DNA from: Leptospira_B sp964571605
GTDB taxonomy: Bacteria; Spirochaetota; Leptospiria; Leptospirales; Leptospiraceae
Assembly: GCA_964571605.1 (NCBI GenBank)
Contig: CAZNCS010000002.1
Coordinates: 3,144 to 67,143 of the forward strand
Direction of reading: 5' to 3'
DNA length: 64,000 nt
Below the pieces are notes generated by a model. That model saw only the letters and a list, made by a program, of their open reading frames with translations, was not told the origin of the DNA and made no database searches. Of the stretch, positions 35,531 to 44,651 are shown one piece after another. Made by a program: the position numbers and the translations under genes. How positions within the stretch are numbered: position 1 is the first letter of the stretch; each line of letters opens with the position of its first letter.

Positions 35531-36883
35531 TCACGGTTCTTCTTTTGCCCAAATATTCACCAATTTCAGAAAGTGTTCCCCTCTTTCTTCGAAATTTTTG
35601 TATTGGTCGAAACTTGCACATGCGGGAGAGAAAATAACGGAAGATATTCTTGCTCTTCCGGTCCGGACAGCATTCTTCAATTGAGAAAAACCTTCCTCCA
35701 AATTTTCAGCAAGTAATAGATGCCCGCCCAATATGGGTTCGATTTCTTTGGACCAAAGATCCCTTGCTTCTCCAATCAATAATACCCAGCCGATTCCAGA
35801 GGATAAAAAATCTTTCAGCGGCTGCAAAGGTTCGGTTTTCGGCCGACCACCTAAGATCAAAAAGGCGCCTTTTTTGTCCTTCCAAGTGTTTAAGCCGGCA
35901 AGCATACTATGAAGATTCGTGGATTTGGAATCGTTGATAAAAGAAATACCCGCCGCAGTTCCTGCATTTTGGAAACGATGTGGCAATCCTTTGAACGTTG
36001 TAATCGCCGATTGGATATGTTCCGATTTCGCTCCAATCGCCTCCGCGGCGAGAATAGCGGCCGCAAGATTTTCCAAATTATGGGCTCCAGGGAGCGGGAA
36101 GGATTCGGTACTATATTCCCATCTTTCTGTCAGGATAATCGGACGATCTTCCAGAATTCTTGCATTTGCAGATTCATCTTTTCCGAAAACCAAAATTTTA
36201 CAGGACCAGCCGAGATTTCGAATCCTTTCCTGGAATAGACGGGAACTTGTAACAAGAGTATGTTGCGGATTTTGAAAGTCTACAATTCTCGTTTTCGCCT
36301 CAAAATAATTATCCAGAGATTTATGCCTCTCCAGATGATCCGATGCCAAATTTAATATTACAGATACGTTAAGTTCTAAAGGACCCGAATCTTCCAATTG
36401 GTAACTTGATAGTTCCAGGACGGACAGAGGAATCGGTCGCAAACAGAAATCGCTGAAGGCAAAACCGATATTTCCTCCCGCAAGAGCTCCCGGAAAATCC
36501 GCTGCAAGTAAATGACAGGTCAGAGCGGTAGTGGTTGATTTTCCATCCGTACCTGTGACTCCGATTAATTTCCCGGAAAAAAAAGCCCGGGCCAATTCAA
36601 CTTCCGAAACTACCGGAATCGCAAACGATTTAGCTTGGAGAAGAACAGGGTGAGAAGGAGAAATCCCAGGACTTTTTACGATCAAAGCGAGAGGAAGCAA
36701 ATCGGAGAGAGAAACATCCTCTCCCACATATGTGACTTGGGATTCTGGGATCGGTTGTGCATTACAAATTACGGGGATTGCCTGTCGTTCTTTGAGAAGG
36801 CGGAGAGCGGCCAGACCGGAAACTCCCCCTCCAAGAACCAGGACTCTTTGGCCTAACAATGAAGTCGGAAAATTTCTCATCAC
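35531..36883 (-). CDS. murD: UDP-N-acetylmuramoylalanine-D-glutamate ligase
   Basis: A 450-residue MurD, which adds D-Glu to UDP-MurNAc-L-Ala in peptidoglycan synthesis. It has the Rossmann-like N-domain (VLVLGGGVSGLAAL), the ATP motif GVTGTDGKSTTT near residue 110, the second domain with SVILNLASDHLERH and INDSKSTNLHS, and the Mur-ligase C-domain (LILGGRPKTEPLQPL, SPACASFDQYKNFEERGEHF). All catalytic elements look intact. It converges with the HD-GYP gene with 4 bases between stops. Confidence 0.95.
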   Translation of the reverse strand: MMRNFPTSLLGQRVLVLGGGVSGLAALRLLKERQAIPVICNAQPIPESQVTYVGEDVSLSDLLPLALIVKSPGISPSHPVLLQAKSFAIPVVSEVELARAFFSGKLIGVTGTDGKSTTTALTCHLLAADFPGALAGGNIGFAFSDFCLRPIPLSVLELSSYQLEDSGPLELNVSVILNLASDHLERHKSLDNYFEAKTRIVDFQNPQHTLVTSSRLFQERIRNLGWSCKILVFGKDESANARILEDRPIILTERWEYSTESFPLPGAHNLENLAAAILAAEAIGAKSEHIQSAITTFKGLPHRFQNAGTAAGISFINDSKSTNLHSMLAGLNTWKDKKGAFLILGGRPKTEPLQPLKDFLSSGIGWVLLIGEARDLWSKEIEPILGGHLLLAENLEEGFSQLKNAVRTGRARISSVIFSPACASFDQYKNFEERGEHFLKLVNIWAKEEP

Positions 36884-36954
36884 GGGGAACTTGGTTGACA
36901 GGCTATTTTTCGCACCGAGAATTGTCTCTAATTTATCGCACTAGGTAGGTTCCT

Positions 36955-37293
36955 TTGCTAGACCATAAGGTACAGGACGGAGTTCTAATAGTTTACCTCA
37001 AGGGACGTTTGGACGTCTCTATCGCAAACGAGGTCGAAGAAAATCTGAACGATCTAATCGATAACCAAGGGCATACAAAGGTGATCTTGAATATGCAGGA
37101 TGTTGACTACATGTCTTCGTCCGGATTCAGAGCCTGTATTTCTACACTACGAAAGCTGAACGCTAAAGAAGGCGGGCTGAAAATTTGTGGGATCAAACCT
37201 GCAGTAAAAAGAATTTTCGACGTGATAGAACTTACTTCTCTTTTTGATATTAGAGAGACGGAAGAAGAAGCCCTAAAATCGTTTCGTTCGTAA
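36955..37293 (+). CDS. STAS-domain anti-sigma factor antagonist
   Basis: A 112-residue SpoIIAA-like STAS protein with a TTG start at 36955. The core reads GVLIVYLKGRLDVSIANEVEENL and then MQDVDYMSSSGFRACISTL. The Ser run in DYMSSSGF contains the phosphorylation site used in partner switching. It would bind an anti-sigma kinase when dephosphorylated and so free a sigma factor. The partner is not in the window. It lies 4 bases before trpC. Confidence 0.9.
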   Translation: MLDHKVQDGVLIVYLKGRLDVSIANEVEENLNDLIDNQGHTKVILNMQDVDYMSSSGFRACISTLRKLNAKEGGLKICGIKPAVKRIFDVIELTSLFDIRETEEEALKSFRS

Positions 37294-37297
37294 GCCG

Positions 37298-38047
37298 ATG
37301 ACATTACATCGGGTTCTACAAGAAATCGTAGAGACTAAAAAAAGGGAAATTCAATCCATTCCTGAATACAAGCCCGAACCGTATAAAGGCCTCGGGTTAT
37401 GGCAGTCTTTACGCTCTCGTAATTTTTCGATTATCGCAGAATGTAAAATGAAAAGTCCATCTTCTGGAGTGATCCGAGGAGAATACGATCCTCTTCGGAT
37501 TGCGAAAGGATACGCGGAATGTGGCGCTTCGGCAATTTCCGTTTTGACCGATGTGAATTATTTCGGCGGACATCTGGATCATTTACGACAAATTTCCAGT
37601 GAAATCAATCTTCCAATTCTTAGAAAAGATTTTATCATCGATGAAAAACAAATCTATGAAGCAAGAGAGTTCGGTGCGGCCGCAATTTTACTCATCGTTC
37701 GAATTTTGACTCCTGAAAAAATCGCAGATCTGATTCGAAAAGCCAGAAGTTTGAATATGGATGTACTCACCGAAATTCATACGGAAGAGGAAGCCGAAAT
37801 TGCAAATAAGGCCGGCGCAAATATCGTTGGAATCAATACGAGAGATTTGGATGATTTTACAATCCATAAAGATTTAGTTCCAAAAGTAGCCGGAAAACTT
37901 TCTCCCAATATCGTAAAAGTAGGGGAGTCCGGTGTAAAAAATAAATCCGATTTAGATGAATTTCGCCTTCATGTAGACGCCGCTTTAGTTGGGACTTACT
38001 TTATGGAAAAAGAAGATATTCGAAAAGCTTGGCTGGAATTATTCTGA
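37298..38047 (+). CDS. trpC: Indole-3-glycerol phosphate synthase
   Basis: A 249-residue TIM-barrel enzyme that closes the indole ring in tryptophan synthesis. The signature motifs are intact: IIAECKMKSPSSGVIRGEYDP, ISVLTDVNYFGGHLDHL, LPILRKDFIIDEKQIYEAREFGA, EIHTEEEAEIA, GINTRDLDDF and KVGESGVKNKSD. Other trp genes are absent from the window. It follows the STAS gene by 4 bases, so it is probably transcribed with it. Confidence 0.95.
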   Translation: MTLHRVLQEIVETKKREIQSIPEYKPEPYKGLGLWQSLRSRNFSIIAECKMKSPSSGVIRGEYDPLRIAKGYAECGASAISVLTDVNYFGGHLDHLRQISSEINLPILRKDFIIDEKQIYEAREFGAAAILLIVRILTPEKIADLIRKARSLNMDVLTEIHTEEEAEIANKAGANIVGINTRDLDDFTIHKDLVPKVAGKLSPNIVKVGESGVKNKSDLDEFRLHVDAALVGTYFMEKEDIRKAWLELF

Positions 38048-38227
38048 ATCGATTTTATTTGAAAGAAGTAATCTTACTCGAATTTTAATCGATCATTATA
38101 GGAATTCCTACAAAATTTGGGGCGGCTCTTCACTTCGTTCAGACCGGGCTCTCCGCTCCGGTCAAAAAATCGCGACTACGATTTTGTGACCCCGCATCGA
38201 TCCCTTCCGCAGCGCCCCTAGAAGCGA

Positions 38228-38690
38228 GGAAACAACCGCGAAAGCGAGTTGGTGCGATCGAAGATCGCAAACGAATACTGCACTTAAATCAAAACCAATC
38301 AATCCGATCGAAAGTGCATATCAAATCAACAAACTGCATTCGACCGCAGCGCCCCTAGAAGCTGTCGTGTTGATTTAAGCTGTTTGTGTCCGTTTGAAAT
38401 TTTGCTTCACTTCGTTCAGCAACCCTTCGGGAATCTCGCTCCTAGGGTCGCTCGATTGGAAACAACCGCGAAAGCGAGTTGGTGCGATCGAAGATCGCAA
38501 ACGAATACTGCACTTAAATCAAAACCAATCAATCCGATCGAAAGTGCATATCAAATCAACAAACTGCATTCGACCGCAGCGCCCCTAGAAGCTGTCGTGT
38601 TGATTTAAGCTGTTTGTGTCCGTTTGAAATTTTGCTTCACTTCGTTCAGCAACCCTTCGGGAATCTCGCTCCTAGGGTCGCTCGATTGGA
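38228..38690. repeat. Perfect tandem duplication of a 230-bp unit
   Basis: Two identical 230-base units, 38228-38457 and 38458-38687, plus the first three bases of a third copy. I compared them block by block and saw no mismatch. Each unit carries CGAAAGCGAGTTGGTGCGAT, a GCGATC-GAA-GATCGC hairpin and CACTTCGTTCAGCAACCCTT. A related but diverged stretch precedes the first unit (38125-38225). Perfect identity points to a recent duplication or a repeat kept uniform by recombination. Confidence 0.92.
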
Positions 38691-38763
38691 AACGACCACG
38701 TAAGTAAGTCAGCACTCCTAAAAGCGTTTTACTTTTCGCAACTATAAATTTACAGCTCAATTT

Positions 38764-38788
38764 TGTAGGAACTATGAGTTATTGACAT
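38764..38788. repeat. Dispersed TGTAGGAA-type repeat
   Basis: TGTAGGAACTATGAGTTATT and the next five bases match 51371-51395 at 23 of 25 positions. It belongs to the TGTAGGA(A/G)TTCCTACA-like family common in Leptospira intergenic DNA. Confidence 0.6.
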
Positions 38789-39133
38789 CAGAGGAAAAAA
38801 CGCAGTATTAGAAAATTTCACTGAGTAATTTTTCCGTTCATTTCTACCTCAAACATCCGAGAATTCGAAAAGCTAAAATTATAGGAATTCCTACAAACAC
38901 AACCTCCACTACAAAACGTAAACCTTCAGAACGGTGATTTTCGGGTTTCGAAATATTCTTCTAATTCTTTTTCGCCGTGAAACTAGCTGTATTTTATTAT
39001 TCTTTTATCAAACGTTTGTTCCAATTCGTTTATCGTTAAAGGATTGTTTGGAAAAAAAATATTGCCTGATAATTCCCTTTTACTATAAAATGCCCTTTCG
39101 CGTTTAGATCCAGGTATAAAGGAGCAAGAATTC

Positions 39134-40222
39134 ATGGCATTTGAAAGTTCTGACGGGATGTCCTCTTCCGAAAGTATCGGCGTGTTTGGTCAATTGGGAG
39201 ATTCGATAAAAGGGATACTGATAGGTGTGGTGCTTTTTCCAGCCTCGCTTTTTATTATTTTCAAAGTAGAAACTTGCACTCAAGCAAGCGCCGCTTTGAA
39301 GAACGCGGTTCCTGCCGCTCAAGCCCAAGCAGGGCTTCCATCTTATGTTACTGGAGCGTTAACTGCTGATCCATTGGGTGGAGAATTTGTTAAACATGGA
39401 AAATATATTTCCTATTCTCATTCCTCTGAAGTACTCGCTTGGGAAGAAGAAGTAAGAGAAGAGGGGAGCGGAACAGATAAGAAAAAAGTAAGAGAATGTA
39501 AGTTGGATTGGACTTCTTCTCCGAAAAATCCGCGCAATTTTCAACTTTCCAACTGCAAGAATAAACCCTACCACCAACGTTCTGTTTCCGACGAGAGTAG
39601 TGTCGCGTCTGACGGAAAAGTAAAAGGCGATGACGGGAAAAATTATTCTGTAAGCTTAAAACAAGTGGAATTCGCGTCTGCAGTTCCATCCGGAGCTCCG
39701 GAAGAATCCGCGTTGTCCCGAGGAATTTTATCCGACGAATACGTTTATCTTTCGGAAAAATGCGCAAAGGATGAGACAGAAGGTTGCGAGAGAATTAAAG
39801 TAACCGTAACTCCTATACCGGCTGAAAGTATGACTTTTATCGGATCCATAAAAGGAAGTTCGATTGGTCAATATGTTTTGGAAGACGACAAATTCTTAAA
39901 CGCATCCGTCGGAGATTTTCAAAATACGATGAAGGATATCCAAAGCGACGATAATGTCAAAAAATGGTTGGGTAGAGGTTTAGGTTTTGTAGTTATGTGG
40001 GTGAGTTTCAACCTTTTGGTCGGACCATTACTCGCATTGCTTAGCTTTATCCCTTTTATCGGTGAATTTGGTAAAACGGCTCTCTCTTTCGCATTAGGAA
40101 TGATCGCCTTTATCATAACGGCCAGCACAATTTTGCTCGTCAAATTCTGGTACGTTTGGCTTATAATCGGCCTTGCTGCAATTGGATACGCAATCTACAA
40201 GAAGAAGGCCGCTACAGCGTAA
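39134..40222 (+). CDS. TMEM43-family membrane protein
   Basis: A 362-residue protein with AAGGAG ahead of the start. One membrane span at about residues 27-48 is followed by a long extracytoplasmic domain with an extended hydrophilic, partly Cys-containing insert. Near the C-terminus there are three hydrophobic segments (FVVMWVSFNLLVGPLLALL, FALGMIAFIITAST, WYVWLIIGLAAIGYAI). This matches the TMEM43/PF07787-type plan. Function in bacteria is unknown. A strong terminator follows, so the gene is a single transcription unit. Confidence 0.75.
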   Translation: MAFESSDGMSSSESIGVFGQLGDSIKGILIGVVLFPASLFIIFKVETCTQASAALKNAVPAAQAQAGLPSYVTGALTADPLGGEFVKHGKYISYSHSSEVLAWEEEVREEGSGTDKKKVRECKLDWTSSPKNPRNFQLSNCKNKPYHQRSVSDESSVASDGKVKGDDGKNYSVSLKQVEFASAVPSGAPEESALSRGILSDEYVYLSEKCAKDETEGCERIKVTVTPIPAESMTFIGSIKGSSIGQYVLEDDKFLNASVGDFQNTMKDIQSDDNVKKWLGRGLGFVVMWVSFNLLVGPLLALLSFIPFIGEFGKTALSFALGMIAFIITASTILLVKFWYVWLIIGLAAIGYAIYKKKAATA

Positions 40223-40266
40223 ACAAGAATCGATTCAGAGTTACACTCTTTTTGAGAATCGAAAAG

Positions 40267-40296
40267 CGCCGAGGGAAATTCCTTCGGCGTTTTTTT
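40267..40296 (+). terminator. Rho-independent terminator after the TMEM43-like gene
   Basis: CGCCGAGGG (40267-40275) and CCTTCGGCG (40281-40289) pair with one mismatch around a 5-base loop, followed by seven T. Confidence 0.85.
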
Positions 40297-40675
40297 GTGG
40301 AATCGGAAAATTAGAATTCTTTCTAAAATGCAGTTGCGCAGATCGGAACATTAAAGTAATTGAAAATGAAATCTTAAATTTTGATCCGACTCTGATTCAA
40401 GGTTATAGCGAAACCGATAATAGAGTTACTATATCGAAAAGTTACATCCATCTTACTTTACTTACAATCTTCCATCATTCTTCTTTTACAGAAGAATATA
40501 CTCTTTTCTTAAAACTCGTTCTACTTCCTGCCTGGAAGGTGTTCCTACCATCTTGTCAATAAATATTTTCTCATGGTTGAACGTTCGTTCGCATTTCAAA
40601 ACTTCCTATATTCGCAAAATAATATGCATTTATTGGCAAAAATCGCAAAATAAGCGCCGTATAAGCCCGTTAAAA

Positions 40676-40689
40676 ATAACGTACGTTAT
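40676..40689. promoter_or_regulatory. Operator-like palindrome ATAACG-TA-CGTTAT
   Basis: A perfect 14-base palindrome 207 bases before the giant lipoprotein start. The same arms recur at 40848-40861 with a different centre, and the right arm recurs at 40734-40739. No regulator gene is adjacent. Confidence 0.5.
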
Positions 40690-40847
40690 CCTAAAAATAG
40701 GCAAATAAGCTGAAAAAAATTCTTGTATAGACCGTTATAGTATGTACCAGTATAGCGATTGATACACAATTAGAACGGTTGATATAAAAAAAGATTGAAG
40801 CGTTTTTGACAGTGGTGTATAAAGAGTGGCCGGTCGCATAAAGATAG

Positions 40848-40861
40848 ATAACGACCGTTAT
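40848..40861. promoter_or_regulatory. Operator-like palindrome ATAACG-AC-CGTTAT
   Basis: Identical 6-base arms to the site at 40676-40689, ending 35 bases before the giant lipoprotein ATG and followed by TATATAAAG. Its position suggests repressor binding over the promoter. Confidence 0.55.
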
Positions 40862-40895
40862 ATAAAGCGAAATAGAAACCAGAGAGGCTTTGGGG

Positions 40896-43800
40896 ATGAA
40901 GATGCGAGTAAAAAGAGGGATGGCTCGGGAAAACGTGCCTTTTCGGGAAATTAAGAAGTTTATAATTTCCTTTTCTCTTATATTATCCTTATTTGTTTCT
41001 TGTTCCCATGCGGGGACGGACGCGAGCGGGATTGCCCAATTTTCGGATAATACCGACGATTATCGGGGCGTCTCCTTATTCACTTTCCTGAATCCTTACC
41101 CAGTAGTTAAGAGTTTTTTTACGAATTTAGACCCAATTGGCTTTAATGAAGCCCTTGGGGATTCCCTTTCCCAGGCACCTAGACCGGATAATTTAGGTAC
41201 AATCCGCGCCCTTGAGTCGGCTATGTTGCAGAGTCGTACGAGTATCCAGACACTGTCGTTAGGACTTGCGGATTTAATCGAGAAAATACAAACTTCCAAC
41301 CCTTTAGCCTACACTGCTGTGCAGCCGGTTTTGGAAAAAATCAGGCATTATGACCATCCTGTGATGCGGAATTTGATTCCTTTGGGTGCGAATCAGCTTT
41401 TGATCGAATACAATACAAAATCTGCAAACCAGGTTGCAACATCCATTCACGACACTGCGGACATTCTTACCGATCCGGATACCATAGATACTCTTCACGA
41501 TGTGGAAGATTTCTTATTCAAATCCTTAAAGACAAATGTAAATTTCCGAGCAGGAATGGAAAGCCTACTGAGCGGATTTTTTTCTCCTTCTCTTTTAAAT
41601 GATCGTTCTCTTAAGGACGGGTTCATTGCACTTATTTATGATTTCGGTGAAATGATGTACAAGGCAGCGGGGTTCCAAGACCAAATGACTCCGCAGACTT
41701 CTTTTAAAAATTTTATCATTAATGCGGAGAATTTCTTCACCATAAATTCTCCTGCGGAGCCTACTCCTAACGAGTATTCTACGAATGCCGCTTATAATGC
41801 GCCGGGAGGTTCTTTGCATCCTGCGGAACTACGGACCCTGCTTCGGGATTTGTTCGGTGTGATAAAAGGACTCATTTTCCCGGACGGCACAAACGTTACA
41901 GTTAACGTTTTGAAAGAAACTGCAAAGAATGCTTATCTTTTGGATTTTATGAGAAATTCTTCCGGATCCAGTCTGACGTTTAAAGATCTTCTGCAATTAG
42001 ACGGAGACGGAAGAAATCGACAAACGGATATAGACAGCCGTCCTCTTTCTTCTCTTGAAAGCCTATTTATCGTTTTGACTCTTGCGAATAATTACGGATA
42101 TAGATGGAATCCTACCGGCACACAAACCCAGAATAATGCTCTTACAGATACCGGTTCCCAAACTACCGGAGGGGAACTTACATTAGGTGACGCAATGTTC
42201 AGTATGGGTTCTATCATTGGCTCGGGAGATAATTTTAATTTTAAAAATATCACCGAGAATAGTAGAACCGGTGGAGCTACTGGAAATACGAAAGTTTTCC
42301 GAGATGAAACTCCGGATACCGGTCCGGCTACTGCGGACAAATATAGAATCGGATTTAATACAAGAGTGCTTTCTATTCTGGAAGCCCCATCTCGCGGTGA
42401 GGCTCTTCCTATTACGGATACATCGACTGGAACTGCAGCGATGAACGAGTCTGCTTTCGATAAACTGTACAATAAAACCGTTCCTTGGATGCTGGATTGG
42501 ATTGTAAAAGTGACTCTGGAAGGTTACGGACCTTATTATAGCCAAACAGACGGAAGCGGAAATCCTATAGCACCGAACGGTAGTCTTTTGCAATACCAAC
42601 CCGCTTGGAATACTGCGCAATATTATATCCAAGTAGTTCCTAGAACAGGTATGACTGCAGGAGATCGACTCGATTGTGATCCGAATCCGAATGGGACCGC
42701 GGTTACAAATGCAGCAACGGCGATTGAAACGGAATGCAGAATTTATATGGGTGGATACCAAGAAGGGGCCACTAATCCAGCAACAGCTAACCCGGGTGCG
42801 ACGAAAGGATTTTACAGTATTACGGAAACGGTTCCTGCTCCGATTTTAGTAGCAACAGCAGAAGAAGCATTTTATAAAAACCTACAATGGCTTTTGTATG
42901 AAAAGAGATTTGTGGCCATTCTTCCCGTAAGAGCGAAATTAGCTGCAACCGTTACGTACGAAGAGGCTCTCTTTATCACCGCAATTGGGAATGGAATCAT
43001 GGGTTTGATGAATCTTTCTCCTAATTGTGGTACATTGAAAGATGATTGTACGAATAATAACGGTTTCTGGCAAAAGAAAGGAACAAAAGTAAAGGATTAC
43101 GGTGCAGTAGCAACGGGATTGCAAGATCTGTCCGATCTACCGGGAGATTCAGTTTTCTTAATGGAAGGTTGGGGATACGGATTGGCTGGAAATGAAGATT
43201 TCCAAATTACTGCAGTATATTCCGCTTTATTCCCTTTGCTTATTCCAGATCCTACCACGACGTATGGAATGATTCCTCCTGCTATTTCTCAAAATGCGGG
43301 CGTTATTAAACAATTGGGTTTTCTTGGAACCACAGATACTTCTTCCGCTCAAGTTATAGCGAACTGGGATAAAAGAAATCGTCTGACTCCGTTCATAGTT
43401 GCCCTCGCAAAAGCCTTAGGGGATGATGCGAAAATTCCCGCAAATAGAACTGCAGGAAATAATCCGTACAAATTGTTTACCAATCTTGCGGAGATTTTCT
43501 CCCGCCCCTATGTCTTTTTTGGTCCTGATACAACTGCAGTGACTGGGAGTAATTTGCCCGCGACTCCTAGCTTTATACAAATTCGAACTGTTGGAATCGG
43601 CTCTGGGATTCGTAACGGACAGGCTACTCCAGTAGAATACAAACCTTCTAAAAATTACAGATCTCTTTTAAGCGTTTTGGTCGAGGGAACCGTATCGGCT
43701 GTCAGCACGGACCGAAACCGCATGACGGACGGGCCATTAAGTCTATTAAGTAAAACAGATATTCTTTCCGGGTTGATTAAATTTACGACGAATCTGGGGG

Positions 43801-44615
43801 ATCCGGCAAAAACGGATGCTCGAGATAAAATCATGGACGGTTTGAATAAGGTTTTGGGAGAAACTTTGCTTTGGTCGGATTGTGGTGGAACGGATACAAG
43901 TTTTACGACTACTTGCCCGACTCAGTTTGCTTTCGACAAACCGATCGATTGGTTAGTGGATCGGATTGCGGACAATTACGATCCGATGCCTAGAAACGAT
44001 TTGTATGATCCTGCTTGGGTTAAAATTGACGATATCGTTCGTAGAATTCGTGATTACGTTTCCAAATCCTCCGGATGGTCTTTGGTTAGATCGTTGGATT
44101 TCCTACTCGATCTTTTGTTGGATGTCCAACTCACTGCGTCTGAGATTACGAGCACTTTGGATTTGGTAACATCCCTTCTATACAGGGAAGATCCCGGTCC
44201 GGTTATCGTCAGAACATACACTGTCTCGGATATCGTATCTACTAGTCTCCCTCCAGTTTTGGACGCTATGGCTCCTTACGGAAGAAGTCTATATGCGACA
44301 GGATACCAAATCGGTAAGCCGGGAAGTTTTTTCAGTTATCTGGAAAACAACGCAACCATGGCTCCGCAATATTCCGTAGCGGATTTATTCGAAAATACGA
44401 AAGTACTTTTGAGATCGGATATGATCCAAACTCCTTTTATGGACAACCGTGCGTTCCTGTACTCCGCAGGAACTTTGATCGGATTATTCGGAGATATATA
44501 CGAAAGAGGCCGCCGGTTCTCGGGTGGGGACGCTTTCTTCTATGATAACTGGAATGAAGGACAACCTACATCGACCTACTGGGACGATTTGAATGCGATT
44601 TTCTCTCTGAGATAG
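40896..44615 (+). CDS. Giant lipoprotein, first of three
   Basis: A 1239-residue lipoprotein. The start at 40896 is preferred because AGAGAGG lies 8 bases ahead; a TTG at 40890 is the alternative. The N-terminus is basic, and a hydrophobic leader ending LSLFVSCSH gives the lipobox Cys near residue 36. The mature protein is mainly helical, with repeated Asn/Asp-rich segments and several Cys in the middle and C-terminal third. I recognise no named family. It lies 36 bases before the next lipoprotein gene and is probably co-transcribed with it. Envelope location follows from the leader. Confidence 0.68.
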   Translation: MKMRVKRGMARENVPFREIKKFIISFSLILSLFVSCSHAGTDASGIAQFSDNTDDYRGVSLFTFLNPYPVVKSFFTNLDPIGFNEALGDSLSQAPRPDNLGTIRALESAMLQSRTSIQTLSLGLADLIEKIQTSNPLAYTAVQPVLEKIRHYDHPVMRNLIPLGANQLLIEYNTKSANQVATSIHDTADILTDPDTIDTLHDVEDFLFKSLKTNVNFRAGMESLLSGFFSPSLLNDRSLKDGFIALIYDFGEMMYKAAGFQDQMTPQTSFKNFIINAENFFTINSPAEPTPNEYSTNAAYNAPGGSLHPAELRTLLRDLFGVIKGLIFPDGTNVTVNVLKETAKNAYLLDFMRNSSGSSLTFKDLLQLDGDGRNRQTDIDSRPLSSLESLFIVLTLANNYGYRWNPTGTQTQNNALTDTGSQTTGGELTLGDAMFSMGSIIGSGDNFNFKNITENSRTGGATGNTKVFRDETPDTGPATADKYRIGFNTRVLSILEAPSRGEALPITDTSTGTAAMNESAFDKLYNKTVPWMLDWIVKVTLEGYGPYYSQTDGSGNPIAPNGSLLQYQPAWNTAQYYIQVVPRTGMTAGDRLDCDPNPNGTAVTNAATAIETECRIYMGGYQEGATNPATANPGATKGFYSITETVPAPILVATAEEAFYKNLQWLLYEKRFVAILPVRAKLAATVTYEEALFITAIGNGIMGLMNLSPNCGTLKDDCTNNNGFWQKKGTKVKDYGAVATGLQDLSDLPGDSVFLMEGWGYGLAGNEDFQITAVYSALFPLLIPDPTTTYGMIPPAISQNAGVIKQLGFLGTTDTSSAQVIANWDKRNRLTPFIVALAKALGDDAKIPANRTAGNNPYKLFTNLAEIFSRPYVFFGPDTTAVTGSNLPATPSFIQIRTVGIGSGIRNGQATPVEYKPSKNYRSLLSVLVEGTVSAVSTDRNRMTDGPLSLLSKTDILSGLIKFTTNLGDPAKTDARDKIMDGLNKVLGETLLWSDCGGTDTSFTTTCPTQFAFDKPIDWLVDRIADNYDPMPRNDLYDPAWVKIDDIVRRIRDYVSKSSGWSLVRSLDFLLDLLLDVQLTASEITSTLDLVTSLLYREDPGPVIVRTYTVSDIVSTSLPPVLDAMAPYGRSLYATGYQIGKPGSFFSYLENNATMAPQYSVADLFENTKVLLRSDMIQTPFMDNRAFLYSAGTLIGLFGDIYERGRRFSGGDAFFYDNWNEGQPTSTYWDDLNAIFSLR

Positions 44616-44651
44616 AGAACCAAAAAAGATATAGGAAGAACTCTTAGAATT

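Larger units (their letters stand above)
38048..39133. other. Gene-free tract with repeats
   Basis: About 1.1 kb without a convincing gene. It contains the perfect 230-bp tandem duplication (38228-38690), three copies of CCGCAGCGCCCCTAGAAGC (near 38207, 38344 and 38574), two copies of TAGGAATTCCTA (38099-38110 and 38882-38893) and a TGTAGGAACTATGA element at 38764. Inverted bits such as AAATCAACA with TGTTGATTT and GCGATC with GATCGC could form hairpins. Open frames here are simply side effects of the repeat. Confidence 0.7.
40297..40895. other. Long upstream region of the giant lipoprotein cluster
   Basis: About 600 bases without a convincing gene. A 129-codon frame at 40173-40562 overlaps the end of the TMEM43-like gene and the terminator and has no ribosome site, so it is rejected. 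The second half is AT-rich and holds the three ATAACGnnCGTTAT-type sites and TATA-rich promoter-like runs, and so is the likely control region of the lipoprotein genes. Confidence 0.55.

Noticed and set aside
38384..38608. Open frames inside the 230-bp tandem repeat
   Set aside because: They follow from the repeat itself, cross the unit border and encode no protein-like sequence.
38228..38690. CRISPR array or integron attC array in the gene-free tract
   Set aside because: Only two long identical units without unique spacers, and no integrase or cas gene or attC core was seen nearby.
40173..40562. 129-codon plus-strand frame after the TMEM43-like gene
   Set aside because: It overlaps the end of that gene and runs through a strong terminator without a start site.
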